64,000 nucleotides of DNA from Lacrimispora sp. BS-2 (GTDB lineage: Bacteria > Bacillota > Clostridia > Lachnospirales > Lachnospiraceae): NCBI RefSeq assembly GCF_040207125.1, contig NZ_CP157940.1, forward strand, positions 2,976,001 to 3,040,000. Reading direction: 5' to 3'. Numbering within the stretch: position 1 is the first letter of the stretch; every line of letters starts with the position of its first letter. The notes below the pieces were generated by a model. It made no database searches and was not told where the DNA came from. It saw only the letters and a program-made list of their open reading frames with translations. A program made the position numbers and the translations under genes. Positions 8,852-17,567 of this stretch are shown here, piece after piece.

Positions 8852-9700
8852 CTATTTTCCAAGAAGCCGTAAAATCTCGTCTCTGGCTTCTTCTACGGTT
8901 GTAATGTTATCATCAACAGGAACTCCGTGATCCCGCAGCGAATGGACCACATAGGTGATCTGAGGCGCTGCAAGACCAATGGCTTCCAGCTCCTTATAAT
9001 GCTTGAACACTTCTTTTGGAGTATCATCAAACACCTTTTCCCCGTGATTCATAACCAGAATCCGGTCCACATACCGGGCAATGTCCTCCATGCTGTGGGA
9101 AACCAGAATTATGGTCATATTCCTTTCCTTATGAAGCCGCTCAATCTGGTCCAGAATCTCGTCTCTTCCCCTTGGGTCCAGGCCGGCAGTAGGCTCGTCC
9201 AGTATGAGCACCTCCGGCTCCATAGCTAAAACCCCTGCAATGGCAACCCGCCTTTTCTGCCCTCCGGAAAGCTCAAAGGGCGAACGGGCATAAAAGCTTT
9301 CATCAAGCCCTACCATAGTAAGTGCTTCCCTTGCCCGTTTCTCAGCATCTTTTCTGGAAAGCCCCTGATTCTTTGGACCAAAGCAAACGTCCGTAAATAC
9401 ATTGATCTCAAAAAGCTGGTGTTCCGGATACTGGAATACAAGTCCTACCTTGCTTCTTAAAGCCCGCAAATTGTATCCTTCCTCATAAATGTTTCTTCCA
9501 TTATAATAGATGGCGCCGTCAGTGGCTTTCATCAATCCGTTTAAATGCTGGATCAGGGTGGATTTTCCGGAGCCTGTGTGCCCGATAAGGCCAACAAATT
9601 CCCCATCCTTTATTTCCAGATTCACGTCCTTTAACGCGCGCTGCTCAAAGGCTGTTCCAAGCCCGTAAACATAATTCAAATGCTCTGCTTTAATTGCCAT
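8852..9700 (-). CDS. ecfA2: ECF transporter ATPase EcfA2
   Basis: 282 residues. Walker A GHTGSGKST, signature LSGGQKRRVAIAG, Walker B VLILDEPTAGLD, H-loop LVSHSME. Assigned as A2 from its place after A1 and the N-terminal VYGLGTAFEQRAL type sequence. Overlaps the end of ecfA1 by 11 bases, with the ribosome binding site GGAG inside that gene. Confidence 0.93.
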   Translation of the reverse strand: MAIKAEHLNYVYGLGTAFEQRALKDVNLEIKDGEFVGLIGHTGSGKSTLIQHLNGLMKATDGAIYYNGRNIYEEGYNLRALRSKVGLVFQYPEHQLFEINVFTDVCFGPKNQGLSRKDAEKRAREALTMVGLDESFYARSPFELSGGQKRRVAIAGVLAMEPEVLILDEPTAGLDPRGRDEILDQIERLHKERNMTIILVSHSMEDIARYVDRILVMNHGEKVFDDTPKEVFKHYKELEAIGLAAPQITYVVHSLRDHGVPVDDNITTVEEARDEILRLLGK

Positions 9701-10595
9701 CTTTTACTCCATTCTCCAGGGTTACCTTTCCGGGAAAACGCTCTGCAAACTTTGGCAGAAGATTTTCCATCAGCTCTTCCAGTGTCAGTATCCCATCCGG
9801 TAAGTCCACACCATTCTTTTGAAGCTCATAGGAAAGCTCTGTTACCTGGGGAACATCAAGACGGTAGGATTTAAGCTCTTCAACCCTTGAAAAAATATCC
9901 TTTGGAGTTCCGTCCATGACCACCTTTCCGTTGTCCATGACAATGACCCGGTCTGCGTCTGTGACCTCCTCCATATAATGGGTGATCAGCAGGACCGTGA
10001 TTCCTTCCTTCCTGTTTAATTCCCTGACCGTTTTCACAACTTCCTTCCGTCCGTTAGGATCCAGCATGGCTGTAGGCTCGTCTAAAACAATGCACTGAGG
10101 CCGCATTGCCATAACGCCGGCAATGGCGACCCTTTGCTTCTGGCCTCCGGAAAGCTTATTGGGGGACTTTAAACGAAATGCAGCCATTCCAACACTTTCC
10201 AGGCTGTCATTCACCCGTTTCCATATCTCTTCCGTAGGAACACCCAGGTTCTCAGGCCCAAACCCTACATCTTCCTCTACGATATTTCCAATGATCTGAT
10301 TGTCCGGATTCTGGAATACCATTCCGGTCTTTTTCCGGACCTCCCACAAATTCTCTTCCACGGAAGTGTCCATTCCCTGAATCCACACGGTTCCATCCGT
10401 TGGAAGCAGGATCGCATCCAACTGCTTTGCAAAGGTAGACTTCCCGGAACCGTTGTGTCCAAGAATGGCTACAAACTGCCCTGACTTAATATCCAGGCTG
10501 ACGCCGTCAATGGCACGCTTAATTTCTTCAATATTTTCTTCCTCATCTCTTCTGATATAATCATATATCAGCTTTGAAGTTTTTATTATTCCCAT
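9690..10595 (-). CDS. ecfA1: ECF transporter ATPase EcfA1
   Basis: 301 residues from the ATG at 10595 (AAAGG upstream); a longer frame to 10625 lacks a site. Walker A GHNGSGKST, signature LSGGQKQRVAIAG, Walker B IVLDEPTAMLDP, and H-loop LLITHYMEE. First gene of ecfA1-ecfA2-ecfT-truA with its own promoter at 10640-10668. Powers uptake of vitamins and similar trace nutrients together with separate S subunits. Confidence 0.93.
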   Translation of the reverse strand: MGIIKTSKLIYDYIRRDEEENIEEIKRAIDGVSLDIKSGQFVAILGHNGSGKSTFAKQLDAILLPTDGTVWIQGMDTSVEENLWEVRKKTGMVFQNPDNQIIGNIVEEDVGFGPENLGVPTEEIWKRVNDSLESVGMAAFRLKSPNKLSGGQKQRVAIAGVMAMRPQCIVLDEPTAMLDPNGRKEVVKTVRELNRKEGITVLLITHYMEEVTDADRVIVMDNGKVVMDGTPKDIFSRVEELKSYRLDVPQVTELSYELQKNGVDLPDGILTLEELMENLLPKFAERFPGKVTLENGVKDGN

Positions 10596-10639
10596 AACAG
10601 ACCTTTCTCTGATAAATTCAAACAATCATATGCCACATA

Positions 10640-10668
10640 ATTTTAGATGAATATTCCACAACAGTCAA
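10640..10668 (-). promoter_or_regulatory. Sigma-A promoter of ecfA1-ecfA2-ecfT-truA
   Basis: Minus strand TTGACT, 17-nt spacer, TAAAAT. Confidence 0.8.
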
Positions 10669-10763
10669 GCATCGGCGCGAATCTTTTGCAAATTCATGTT
10701 GATAACAAGGCAATATAATGAAGGTTCTGGTGGATTACTGCTGAAGAAAGGGGAATAAAACGG

Positions 10764-10801
10764 GTAATAAAAATAGCACAGATGCCTGTGCCATTTTTAT
10801 T
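10764..10801. terminator. Bidirectional intrinsic terminator
   Basis: AATAAAAATxGCACAG, short loop, CTGTGCxATTTTTATT; A- and T-tracts on both sides. Overlaps the stop codon of the wall-binding gene that ends at 10800 and separates it from the ecf operon. Confidence 0.85.
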
Positions 10802-11825
10802 ACGGAATCCAAAGCCCGGAAGCGTCAATTTGGTAAATACCATTGACCTTCGTATTCACTGCCAGGCTGCCGTCACTATAGAGATAATACCACTTTCCAG
10901 GCTGCGGCTGGATCCAGCCGATAGCCATGTCACCTTCAACGTTTAAATAATACCACTTTCCGTTTATCTGCTGCCATCCGATCATCATCTGGGCGTTTGC
11001 TCCCATATAATACCATCTGTCACCTATAAACTGCCAGCCAACAACTGCGTAGCCTTCTTTATTAAAATAGTACCATTTTCCGCTGACCATCTTCCATTGG
11101 CTGACAACATAATTGCCGTCCTCACCCCTGTACTTTTTCCCGTTCTGATACTCAGCCCAGGTTCCCGAAGTATCTCCCAGTTCCTGAACCACGGAATCAT
11201 CAGAAGTAGTCACTTCTCCTTCTTTTAAATAATCTTCCTCAGAAGAATCCTTTGGGATTGCCTTTACGGTATAGTAGTATTTATAACCACCCTCCATATA
11301 CTGTAAAAGGTCCACAGAAGTAGATGAGGTGGTCAGGCTCTTGATCCAGATGCCGCCTTCCTTATAAAGGACTACCTGATACCTGGATGCAAAAGGAACC
11401 TTTTTCCAGGAAGCCTTTGTTTTTGCGCTGTCACTCCAGCCTGCCCTTTCCGGGCATTCCAGCATTGCTACCGGAACATAGGAGACCTTTATTTCGGTTT
11501 CCCCATCCTTTGCGTTTACAGAAACCAGCTTTCCACCATAAATAGTGCAATCGGATCTGGTAAACGTGCCGTTTACTGTTATGATGCCGGTAATCTTCTT
11601 ACCGGGAACCCAATCATCTGTATCATCCTTGCTCCATTCCGGACTTATCTCGGAATAGTTGGCGGTTACATCCGGAACCTGTATTCCTGCCGTCCAACTG
11701 GTCCTGCTCCCATGATCCAGACGGATCTTCAAGCTTCCGGAAGCCGGTACAGTCATCCCTGTTCCAAGAACCATGAAAGCGCATAAAAGCACCAGCCACT
11801 TCCTTTTCCCCTGCATCCATTTCAT
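10800..11825 (-). CDS. Secreted cell-wall-binding-repeat protein with FN3-like domain
   Basis: 341 residues. Signal peptide (KRKWLVLLCAFMVLGTGMTVPASG). A middle region near residues 120-205 looks like a fibronectin-III-type fold (ASWKKVPFASRYQVVLY...YYYTVKAIP). The C-terminal third has about five aromatic repeats of the GWxxxxGKWYYLNxxGxMxxGW kind, related to choline/glucan-binding repeats. No enzymatic domain is seen. Paralogous and probably co-transcribed with the gene at 11850-13076 (24-nt gap). Likely a surface protein; ligand unknown. Confidence 0.85.
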   Translation of the reverse strand: MKWMQGKRKWLVLLCAFMVLGTGMTVPASGSLKIRLDHGSRTSWTAGIQVPDVTANYSEISPEWSKDDTDDWVPGKKITGIITVNGTFTRSDCTIYGGKLVSVNAKDGETEIKVSYVPVAMLECPERAGWSDSAKTKASWKKVPFASRYQVVLYKEGGIWIKSLTTSSTSVDLLQYMEGGYKYYYTVKAIPKDSSEEDYLKEGEVTTSDDSVVQELGDTSGTWAEYQNGKKYRGEDGNYVVSQWKMVSGKWYYFNKEGYAVVGWQFIGDRWYYMGANAQMMIGWQQINGKWYYLNVEGDMAIGWIQPQPGKWYYLYSDGSLAVNTKVNGIYQIDASGLWIP

Positions 11826-11849
11826 TGATATCTACTTCCTTTCCTCCTA

Positions 11850-13076
11850 TTACTTGCGCCAGATGCCGTTGCCATCTACCGGGAAACCACTGATCGTGGT
11901 ATTGACAGCTTTTGAACCTTCTCCTGGATAGAAGTAGTACCAGTTTCCGTCTACCTGCCTCCAGCCTTCCTGCATGGCTCCGGTGGAATCCGTATAATAC
12001 CATTTGTTATTGTAATTGATCCAGCCAATGAGCATGGCTCCCTCTACTCCGCTTGTAGTAGATGGATTTAAATAATACCATTTGTTATTAGAAACAATCC
12101 AGCCGGTCGTCATTGCACCATCGTTGTTTAAGTAATACCATACATTATTTCTCTGCTGCCAGCCAGTCACCATAGCGCCGTTAGCATCAAACAGGTACCA
12201 CTTATTATTGATCTTCGCCCAGTTGTTCTTTTGATAGGTTCCATCAGGATAGCGGTAATACCAGACGTTTCCGGTCTTGATCCAGCCAACCTGGCCGTTT
12301 GCTACAGCGCTGTCATCCTGGCCGCTTCCATCGGATACCTTTTCCTGAGGTACATATACTTCGTTAGATTCTGTCCAGTCACTGTTCTTTCCATACTTCT
12401 GCTCGCTTTCTGTATATGCTACGGTACGGACTTTAAAGCTATAGGTACCCGCTTTCGTCATATAAGGATAGAAATTGTAGCTGGTGGCCTTAAGCTTCTC
12501 CACCTTCTTTACCACACTGCTTCCGCGGTACAAATAAACATCATAGGCGCCTGAACTATTATCTACAGAACTCCACTTGGCACTGCCGTATCCGGACTCT
12601 CTCCAAAAAGCATCCTCCGGTGAATCATAAGTGCCCTTTATTGGCTTAAAGGTAAAAGTAACATATAGAGTATCTGATCCTGAACGGCTGGCAGAAACAT
12701 AGGTTCCTCCCTTAATGGATACGTTACTGGACTGATAGCCGCCCTTAAAAGCATATTCATCAGAGTTTGTCGCTCTTAAAGTTACCTTCATCTTTGGTTC
12801 AGAACCAACCTTCATTTCCTTGGTATCAGATGTGACCCAGTCCAAATCCGTCACTTCGTATCTGTCGTTATTGGTATAAACGTAATTTCCAGTTCCTTTA
12901 TTCGTCTCAAAACTACTCTCCGCTGGCAGAGTCTCTCCTGAGTCAATCTCCTCCAGTCCTGCGTAAATGGTCACTGATGGTATGGTCTTTACAGCAGCCA
13001 GGGATTCAAATGGGATACTAAGTCCCAGAAGGCTCACCATAGAAGCCAAAGCAACCAACCGTTTAAAATGTCTCAT
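11850..13076 (-). CDS. Secreted cell-wall-binding-repeat protein (paralogue)
   Basis: 408 residues. Signal peptide (KRLVALASMVSLLGLSIPFESLAA). An N-terminal beta-rich region with a GGTYVSASRSG segment comparable to GGKLVSVNAKDG of its downstream neighbour, then an FN3-like stretch (SYNFYPYMTKAGTYSFKVRTV), then about seven aromatic repeats (NNKWYYLNxxGAMxTGW type). Binding of teichoic-acid choline or other wall polymer is inferred from the repeat class. Own promoter at 13142-13171. With 10800-11825 it splits rplQ from ecfA1. Confidence 0.87.
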   Translation of the reverse strand: MRHFKRLVALASMVSLLGLSIPFESLAAVKTIPSVTIYAGLEEIDSGETLPAESSFETNKGTGNYVYTNNDRYEVTDLDWVTSDTKEMKVGSEPKMKVTLRATNSDEYAFKGGYQSSNVSIKGGTYVSASRSGSDTLYVTFTFKPIKGTYDSPEDAFWRESGYGSAKWSSVDNSSGAYDVYLYRGSSVVKKVEKLKATSYNFYPYMTKAGTYSFKVRTVAYTESEQKYGKNSDWTESNEVYVPQEKVSDGSGQDDSAVANGQVGWIKTGNVWYYRYPDGTYQKNNWAKINNKWYLFDANGAMVTGWQQRNNVWYYLNNDGAMTTGWIVSNNKWYYLNPSTTSGVEGAMLIGWINYNNKWYYTDSTGAMQEGWRQVDGNWYYFYPGEGSKAVNTTISGFPVDGNGIWRK

Positions 13077-13141
13077 AAAAAAAACCTCCCACTATAAATT
13101 AACGTAATTTGACAAAACAGTCATCTACTTCTACTACTGAC

Positions 13142-13171
13142 ATTATATCCCTAAAAGCAATTATCCGTCAA
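13142..13171 (-). promoter_or_regulatory. Sigma-A promoter of the two wall-binding genes
   Basis: Minus strand TTGACG, 18-nt spacer, TATAAT. Confidence 0.75.
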
Positions 13172-13220
13172 CTTACGATATTCTTTCTTTATTCTTGCGC
13201 TTCTGTATGGATTAGAAGAA

Positions 13221-13262
13221 AAACAAAAAAATCCCGGTATTGGGGGTGTCCAATACTGGGAT
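13221..13262 (-). terminator. Terminator of the alpha (rpmJ-rplQ) operon, inside repeat copy A
   Basis: Minus strand ATCCCAGTATTGG pairs with CCAATACCGGGAT, then TTTTTTTGTTTTT. It takes the place of the third hairpin of the structured repeat. Confidence 0.88.
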
Positions 13263-13365
13263 GGGGCATTCGCCCTATGAATAAAGGCCCGATATAACTT
13301 TCTTATGTGCGAGCACAACGAAAATTATATCAGACCTTTATTCAACACTGCTCATTGCTTTCGTG
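13231..13365 (-). repeat. Structured repeat, copy A
   Basis: Begins two bases after the rplQ stop codon. Head CACGAAAGCAATGAGCAGTG (13365-13346); long stem TGAATAAAGGTCTGATATAA paired with TTATATCGGGCCTTTATTCA (two G-U pairs); loop TTTTCGTTGTGC, two bases, GCACATAAGAAA; small hairpin GGGCGAATGCCC (13275-13264); then the terminator hairpin as third stem. The closing GCACTGC of copies B and C is absent. See copies at 34746 and 36241. Confidence 0.85.
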
Positions 13366-13367
13366 GA

Positions 13368-13904
13368 TTATACGAGTTCAAGCACAACTGCCATTGCTCC
13401 GTCACCCTTACGCTGGCCGATCTTAACGATACGTGTGTAACCACCGTTGCGGGATACGTACTTTGGTGCAACTTCATCAAACAGTTTCTTTGGCAGATCA
13501 ACAGATTTTGTATTTTTCTTTCTTCCTGCAGCCTGTGCGGGAACTTCTGTTACATCGTAAAGAACTTTTAACATCTGTCTTCTTGCGTGAAGTCTGGAAG
13601 GAAGGTCTTTCTTGATCTCTTTCTCTACTTCATCGTATACGGTAACTTTCTTGCCGTTAACAACTTCTTTTACTCTCTTGCCGTCTTTATCTTTACGTGC
13701 AACCTTTGCGGTAACTTTAACAGTCTCAAAGTTGTCTTTTTCTTTTACCGCTAAAGCGATGAGGCCTTCAGCCACCTTGCGGATTTCTTTTGCTCTTGCC
13801 TCTGTTGTCACGATTTTGCCATTATATATTAATGCAGTTACCTGGCTTCTGATTAATGCTTTTCTCTGGCTGGAAGTTCTTCCCAGCTTTCTATATCCTG
13901 CCAT
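13368..13904 (-). CDS. rplQ: 50S ribosomal protein L17 (bL17)
   Basis: 178 residues from the ATG at 13904 (GGAGG upstream); E. coli L17 is 127. N terminus AGYRKLGRTSSQRKALIRSQ and the end GGYTRIVKIGQRKGDGA are canonical. The extra length is a lysine-rich insertion in the middle (around VKEVVNGKKVTVYDEVEKE and the VPAQAAGRKKNTKS stretch), seen in clostridial relatives from memory. Last gene of the alpha operon; repeat copy A with its terminator follows. Confidence 0.97.
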   Translation of the reverse strand: MAGYRKLGRTSSQRKALIRSQVTALIYNGKIVTTEARAKEIRKVAEGLIALAVKEKDNFETVKVTAKVARKDKDGKRVKEVVNGKKVTVYDEVEKEIKKDLPSRLHARRQMLKVLYDVTEVPAQAAGRKKNTKSVDLPKKLFDEVAPKYVSRNGGYTRIVKIGQRKGDGAMAVVLELV

Positions 13905-14002
13905 TTTAATATTCCTCCATTTGTGGAACACAGGTACACGCTTCTTCGGACTTACTGTACCAGTGCTTAATCTCCATAAATTACCTGCTTCAAGCGGTCC
14001 AG

Positions 14003-14971
14003 TTATACACCGGCATCATCGCTTGGGTTAAGCTGCAAGCCTAACTCTTTTAATTTGGCCAACACTTCTTCTAAAGACTTGCGGCCCAGGTTACGAACCT
14101 TCATCATGTCTTCGGAGGTACGGTTACACAGTTCTTCCACTGTATTGATACCGGCTCTCTTCAGGCAGTTGTATGAACGGACAGAAAGCTCCAGTTCATC
14201 AATGTTCATCTCCAGAACCTTTTCCTTTTCATTATCCTCTTTTTCCACCATGACTTCTGCAGTCTTAGCGTTCTCAGATAGATCAATGAACAGGTTCAAG
14301 TGCTCGCTGAGCACCTTTGCGGCAAGGCTGACCGCCTCATCCGGTGCCGAAGTACCGTTTGTAAATACATCTAATGTCAGCTTATCATAATCGGTAACCT
14401 GACCTACTCGGGTGTTTTCTACCGTCATATTGACGCGCTCGACTGGTGTATAGATAGAATCAACGGCAATTACGCCAATCGGTAAATCTTCACTCTTATT
14501 CTTGTCTGCGCTTACATAGCCACGGCCTTTGGTGATAGTAAGTTCCATATAGAATTTGCTGTCAGTGCCGCCGCTGAGTGTTGCAATGATCTGCTCCGGA
14601 TTCATAACCTCAATATCCGGATCCGCCTGAATGTCCGCAGCCGTTATTACGCCTTCGCCTTCAAACTCAATGTATGCAACCTTTGCTTCGTTGGTATCGC
14701 TGTTATTTTTAATAGATAAGCTCTTGATGTTCATGATGATCTCAGTCACATCTTCCTTAACACCTGGAATAGAACTGAATTCATGCAAAACGCCGTCGAT
14801 TTTTACCTGACTGACTGCAGCGCCCGGTAAGGAAGAAAGCATGATTCTTCTTAAGGAATTTCCTAAAGTCGTGCCATAACCTCTTTCAAGCGGTTCAACT
14901 ACAAACTTGCCATATTTCTTGTCTTCTGAGATTTCAGCAATCTCAATGTTTGGTTTTTCAAAATCGAACAC
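14003..14971 (-). CDS. rpoA: DNA-directed RNA polymerase subunit alpha
   Basis: 322 residues from a GTG at 14971, chosen because AGGAGGGG lies six bases upstream and the product then starts at the family's usual [10 protein letters not shown]-terminal assembly domain ([24 protein letters not shown]), an acidic linker, and the C-terminal domain ([28 protein letters not shown]) that binds UP elements and activators. Sits between rpsD and rplQ as in all alpha operons. Confidence 0.98.
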   Translation of the reverse strand: MFDFEKPNIEIAEISEDKKYGKFVVEPLERGYGTTLGNSLRRIMLSSLPGAAVSQVKIDGVLHEFSSIPGVKEDVTEIIMNIKSLSIKNNSDTNEAKVAYIEFEGEGVITAADIQADPDIEVMNPEQIIATLSGGTDSKFYMELTITKGRGYVSADKNKSEDLPIGVIAVDSIYTPVERVNMTVENTRVGQVTDYDKLTLDVFTNGTSAPDEAVSLAAKVLSEHLNLFIDLSENAKTAEVMVEKEDNEKEKVLEMNIDELELSVRSYNCLKRAGINTVEELCNRTSEDMMKVRNLGRKSLEEVLAKLKELGLQLNPSDDAGV

Positions 14972-15024
14972 TAATAGCCCCTCCTTTTGGGTATTTTGTA
15001 TCGAGGGTCTTATACTCAAACCTT

Positions 15025-15047
15025 GCCCAGGGGGGGAACCCCCGGGC
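15025..15047. other. GC-rich hairpin between rpsD and rpoA
   Basis: GCCCAGGGGGG, AA, CCCCCGGGC: a near-perfect G/C stem with no T-tract after it, about 50 nt before the rpoA start. Possibly a processing or attenuation element; function unknown. Confidence 0.5.
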
Positions 15048-15077
15048 GAAAGCCGGCTTCAATCAACAGACTTTCAA

Positions 15078-15671
15078 TTATTTGGAGTACAACTCGACGA
15101 TAAGCATTTCATTCACCGGAACATCAATCTCATCTCTTGTTGGTAACTCTTTTACAGTACCACGTAAATTCTCATGGTCAACATCAAGCCATGCCGGAAC
15201 CATACGTCCTGCGGTTGATTCCTGAACACTTTTGAATCTTGAATTGGCTTTGCATTTCTCTTTAACTTCGATCACATCTCCAGCCTTAATTAAATAGGAA
15301 GGAATGTTTACGCATTTGCCGTTTACAAGAATGCTCTTATGGTCAACCATCTGTCTGGTCTCTCTTCTTGTTCTTCCGAATCCCATACGGAATACTACAT
15401 TGTCAAGTCTTCTCTCCAGAAGGATCATCAGGTTTTCACCTACCAGACCATTCATTCTGGAAGCCTTTGCATAGTAGTTACGGAAAGGTTTCTCAAGAAC
15501 TCCGTAGATGAATTTAGCTTTCTGCTTTTCTCTAAGCTGAATGCCGTATTCACTCATCTTTCTGTTAGCTCTTTTTAATTCTCTGTTTGATTTTTTATCT
15601 ATTCCTAAATAGATTGGATCAAGACCAAGGGATCTACATCTTTTAAGAACAGGAACTCTATCAACTGCCAC
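15078..15671 (-). CDS. rpsD: 30S ribosomal protein S4 (uS4)
   Basis: 197 residues. S4 RNA-binding domain in the middle (LERRLDNVVFRMGFG, MVDHKSILVNGKCVNIPSYLI). The N-terminal region has a single Cys, so this is the zinc-free form. A primary 16S rRNA binder and, in known species, autoregulator of the alpha operon. 17 nt after rpsK. Confidence 0.97.
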   Translation of the reverse strand: MAVDRVPVLKRCRSLGLDPIYLGIDKKSNRELKRANRKMSEYGIQLREKQKAKFIYGVLEKPFRNYYAKASRMNGLVGENLMILLERRLDNVVFRMGFGRTRRETRQMVDHKSILVNGKCVNIPSYLIKAGDVIEVKEKCKANSRFKSVQESTAGRMVPAWLDVDHENLRGTVKELPTRDEIDVPVNEMLIVELYSK

Positions 15672-15687
15672 TGTAATTACCTCCTAA

Positions 15688-16089
15688 TTAGACTCTTCTA
15701 CGTTTTGGTGGACGACAACCGTTATGTGGAACCGGGGTTACATCCTTAATGCTGGTTACCTCTAATCCGCATGCCTGAAGTGCACGAATAGCTGCTTCAC
15801 GGCCTGAACCAGGACCTTTAACCATAACGTCTACTGATTTTAAACCATGCACAAGAGCTGCCTTAGTAGCAGTTTCTGCCGCCATCTGAGCTGCATATGG
15901 AGTAGATTTCCTTGAACCTCTAAAGCCAAGACCACCAGCACTTGCCCAGGATAATGCGTTACCCTGTGTATCTGTTAATGTCACGATCGTGTTATTAAAA
16001 GATGACTGGATATGTGCTTGTCCGCGTTCAACGTTTTTCTTTACGCGCTTTTTTGTCACTTTTTTAGTAGTGGACATTTTTTTAGCCAT
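15688..16089 (-). CDS. rpsK: 30S ribosomal protein S11 (uS11)
   Basis: 133 residues with a lysine-rich start; [18 protein letters not shown] and the C-terminal [15 protein letters not shown] are diagnostic. Part of the 30S platform. Between rpsM (108-nt gap without visible features) and rpsD. Confidence 0.98.
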   Translation of the reverse strand: MAKKMSTTKKVTKKRVKKNVERGQAHIQSSFNNTIVTLTDTQGNALSWASAGGLGFRGSRKSTPYAAQMAAETATKAALVHGLKSVDVMVKGPGSGREAAIRALQACGLEVTSIKDVTPVPHNGCRPPKRRRV

Positions 16090-16197
16090 TTTAAACTAAC
16101 CTACTTTCTTTTTACTTGCATCTGAATCCTGTTATTCCTGTTTTTAAAACATGTAACGTGATTCGCTGTTATTGGGTGTGGATATTCTTATCCCTGC

Positions 16198-16566
16198 TTA
16201 TTTCTTCTTGTTTGCTACAGTCTTTCTAGGACCCTTGCGAGTTCTTGCGTTGGTCTTTGTCTTCTGACCACGAACTGGCAGGCTCTTTCTATGACGGATT
16301 CCGCGGTAGCATCCGATTTCCTGAAGTCTCTTGATATTCATAGCGATCTCTCTACGTAAATCACCTTCAACGATCTGAGATTCAGTAATTACTGTTGAAA
16401 TTCTCTTTACTTCGTCGTCTGTTAAGTCCTTAACACGAGTATCAGGACTAACGCCAGCCTCTGTCAGAATGCGGTTTGAACTTGTTCTGCCGATACCGTA
16501 GATATAGGTCAAGCCGATCTCAACACGTTTTTCTCTTGGTAAATCAACACCTGAAATACGAGCCAT
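16198..16566 (-). CDS. rpsM: 30S ribosomal protein S13 (uS13)
   Basis: 122 residues. [20 protein letters not shown] and the C-terminal [20 protein letters not shown] are diagnostic; the basic tail contacts P-site tRNA in known ribosomes. 27 nt after rpmJ. Confidence 0.98.
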   Translation of the reverse strand: MARISGVDLPREKRVEIGLTYIYGIGRTSSNRILTEAGVSPDTRVKDLTDDEVKRISTVITESQIVEGDLRREIAMNIKRLQEIGCYRGIRHRKSLPVRGQKTKTNARTRKGPRKTVANKKK

Positions 16567-16593
16567 TTGTGTATTACACCTCCATTAATTTTT

Positions 16594-16707
16594 TTAACCT
16601 TGTCTCTGCTTATGCTTAGGATTTTCACAGATTACTCTGATACTGCCTTTTCTCTTGATGATTTTGCACTTTTCGCAAATTGGTTTGACTGATGATCTAA
16701 CCTTCAC
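16594..16707 (-). CDS. rpmJ: 50S ribosomal protein L36 (bL36), zinc form
   Basis: 37 residues. Starts with GTG at 16707, with AAAGGAG seven bases upstream. Sequence begins [14 protein letters not shown] and ends HKQRQG; Cys11, Cys14, Cys27 and His32 form the zinc ribbon. Too short for routine ORF calling. First gene of the alpha-operon segment, behind its own promoter and a long leader. Confidence 0.96.
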   Translation of the reverse strand: MKVRSSVKPICEKCKIIKRKGSIRVICENPKHKQRQG

Positions 16708-16935
16708 AGCAATTCTCCTTTCCGTTATGCGCCCTTTCCCACTCAGCATTTACCGTCTGTCTTTCAGACGTTTCCGCACAAAAGCGCTCCCACACCCGTC
16801 CGGCTCTTTTACGAGCCTGGTGGCGATGGAGCTCTTTTTAGAAAGAGCCTTCTGAGTATACCCGCAGTGTGTTTTATCGTAAAACCAGTGCTGCCCGTAA
16901 GGGCATAATACACCCAGTATTTCAACAAAGTCGCT
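16708..16935 (-). promoter_or_regulatory. Long structured leader of rpmJ-rpsM-rpsK-rpsD-rpoA-rplQ
   Basis: About 230 nt without a gene. On the minus strand it carries successive hairpins: GCCCTTACGGGC; GTTTTACGATAAAAC; GGCTCTTTCTAAAAAGAGC; GGCTCGTAAAAGAGCC; CGTCTGAAAGACAGACG. Such a leader suggests autoregulation (S4 in known alpha operons). The identity of the regulator is inference. Confidence 0.6.
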
Positions 16936-16940
16936 ATAGC

Positions 16941-16969
16941 ATTATAACACTGTTTATTTTAAAATGCAA
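16941..16969 (-). promoter_or_regulatory. Strong sigma-A promoter of the alpha operon
   Basis: Minus strand TTGCAT, 17-nt spacer, TATAAT, located between infA and rpmJ. Confidence 0.88.
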
Positions 16970-17051
16970 GCACTTTTTCCTATATAATTATTAACCCTTT
17001 ACCCTGGCGTGTCGCGCCTGAGAAACAGGCAGTGTTTTATGAAACAACGCC

Positions 17052-17270
17052 TTATTTGTCTCTCCAGATAATTCTTCCCTTGCTTAAATCATAAGGGGAC
17101 ATCTCAATGGTCACTTTATCTCCCGGTAAAATACGAATGTAGTTCATGCGAAGTTTTCCGCTGATGTGAGCAAGTACCTGATGGCCATTCTCCAGTTCTA
17201 CCTGGAACATGGCGTTGGGAAGCTTCTCCACAACGGTTCCTTCAATTTCAATAACATCTGCTTTTGACAT
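17052..17270 (-). CDS. infA: Translation initiation factor IF-1
   Basis: 72 residues, standard length: an OB-fold ([51 protein letters not shown]). Binds the 30S A site during initiation. Follows the KOW-protein gene by 5 nt. After its stop comes a hairpin region (16995-17045, GGCG...CGCC with inner GCCTG/CAGGC) without a T-tract, then the rpmJ promoter. Confidence 0.98.
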   Translation of the reverse strand: MSKADVIEIEGTVVEKLPNAMFQVELENGHQVLAHISGKLRMNYIRILPGDKVTIEMSPYDLSKGRIIWRDK

Positions 17271-17275
17271 AAAGC

Positions 17276-17557
17276 TTACCTCCTAACAACCTGTTCTTCT
17301 CTTTTGAAACATCTGATGAAATGTTTGATTTCTTCATCGGTGACTGATTTATTTTCCCGGATCTTCACTCCGGGAGAATGCTTCTCCCATAAAAGGGCTT
17401 TCACATGCTTTTTCTTTTTCTTCTTCGGGCAATTGAAACGTCTGCTTTTTCCGTCCACCAAATATATATATTCGCCTTCTTCCCGCAATATGAAGAAATA
17501 ACCGCCTTTATCGTGTCCCGCCGTAGATTTCACCAATGCCCCGGTACTTAATTCCAT
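17276..17557 (-). CDS. KOW-domain RNA-binding protein (L14e-like)
   Basis: 93 residues from the ATG at 17557, chosen because GAGGAA overlapping the map stop codon lies six bases upstream; earlier in-frame starts sit inside map. Starts [18 protein letters not shown], a KOW-type beta start, then a run of six lysines ([14 protein letters not shown]). Small KOW proteins at this place between map and infA are common in Firmicutes. Inferred: RNA or ribosome-associated; exact role unknown. Confidence 0.8.
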   Translation of the reverse strand: MELSTGALVKSTAGHDKGGYFFILREEGEYIYLVDGKSRRFNCPKKKKKKHVKALLWEKHSPGVKIRENKSVTDEEIKHFIRCFKREEQVVRR

Positions 17558-17567
17558 GGGCATTTCC

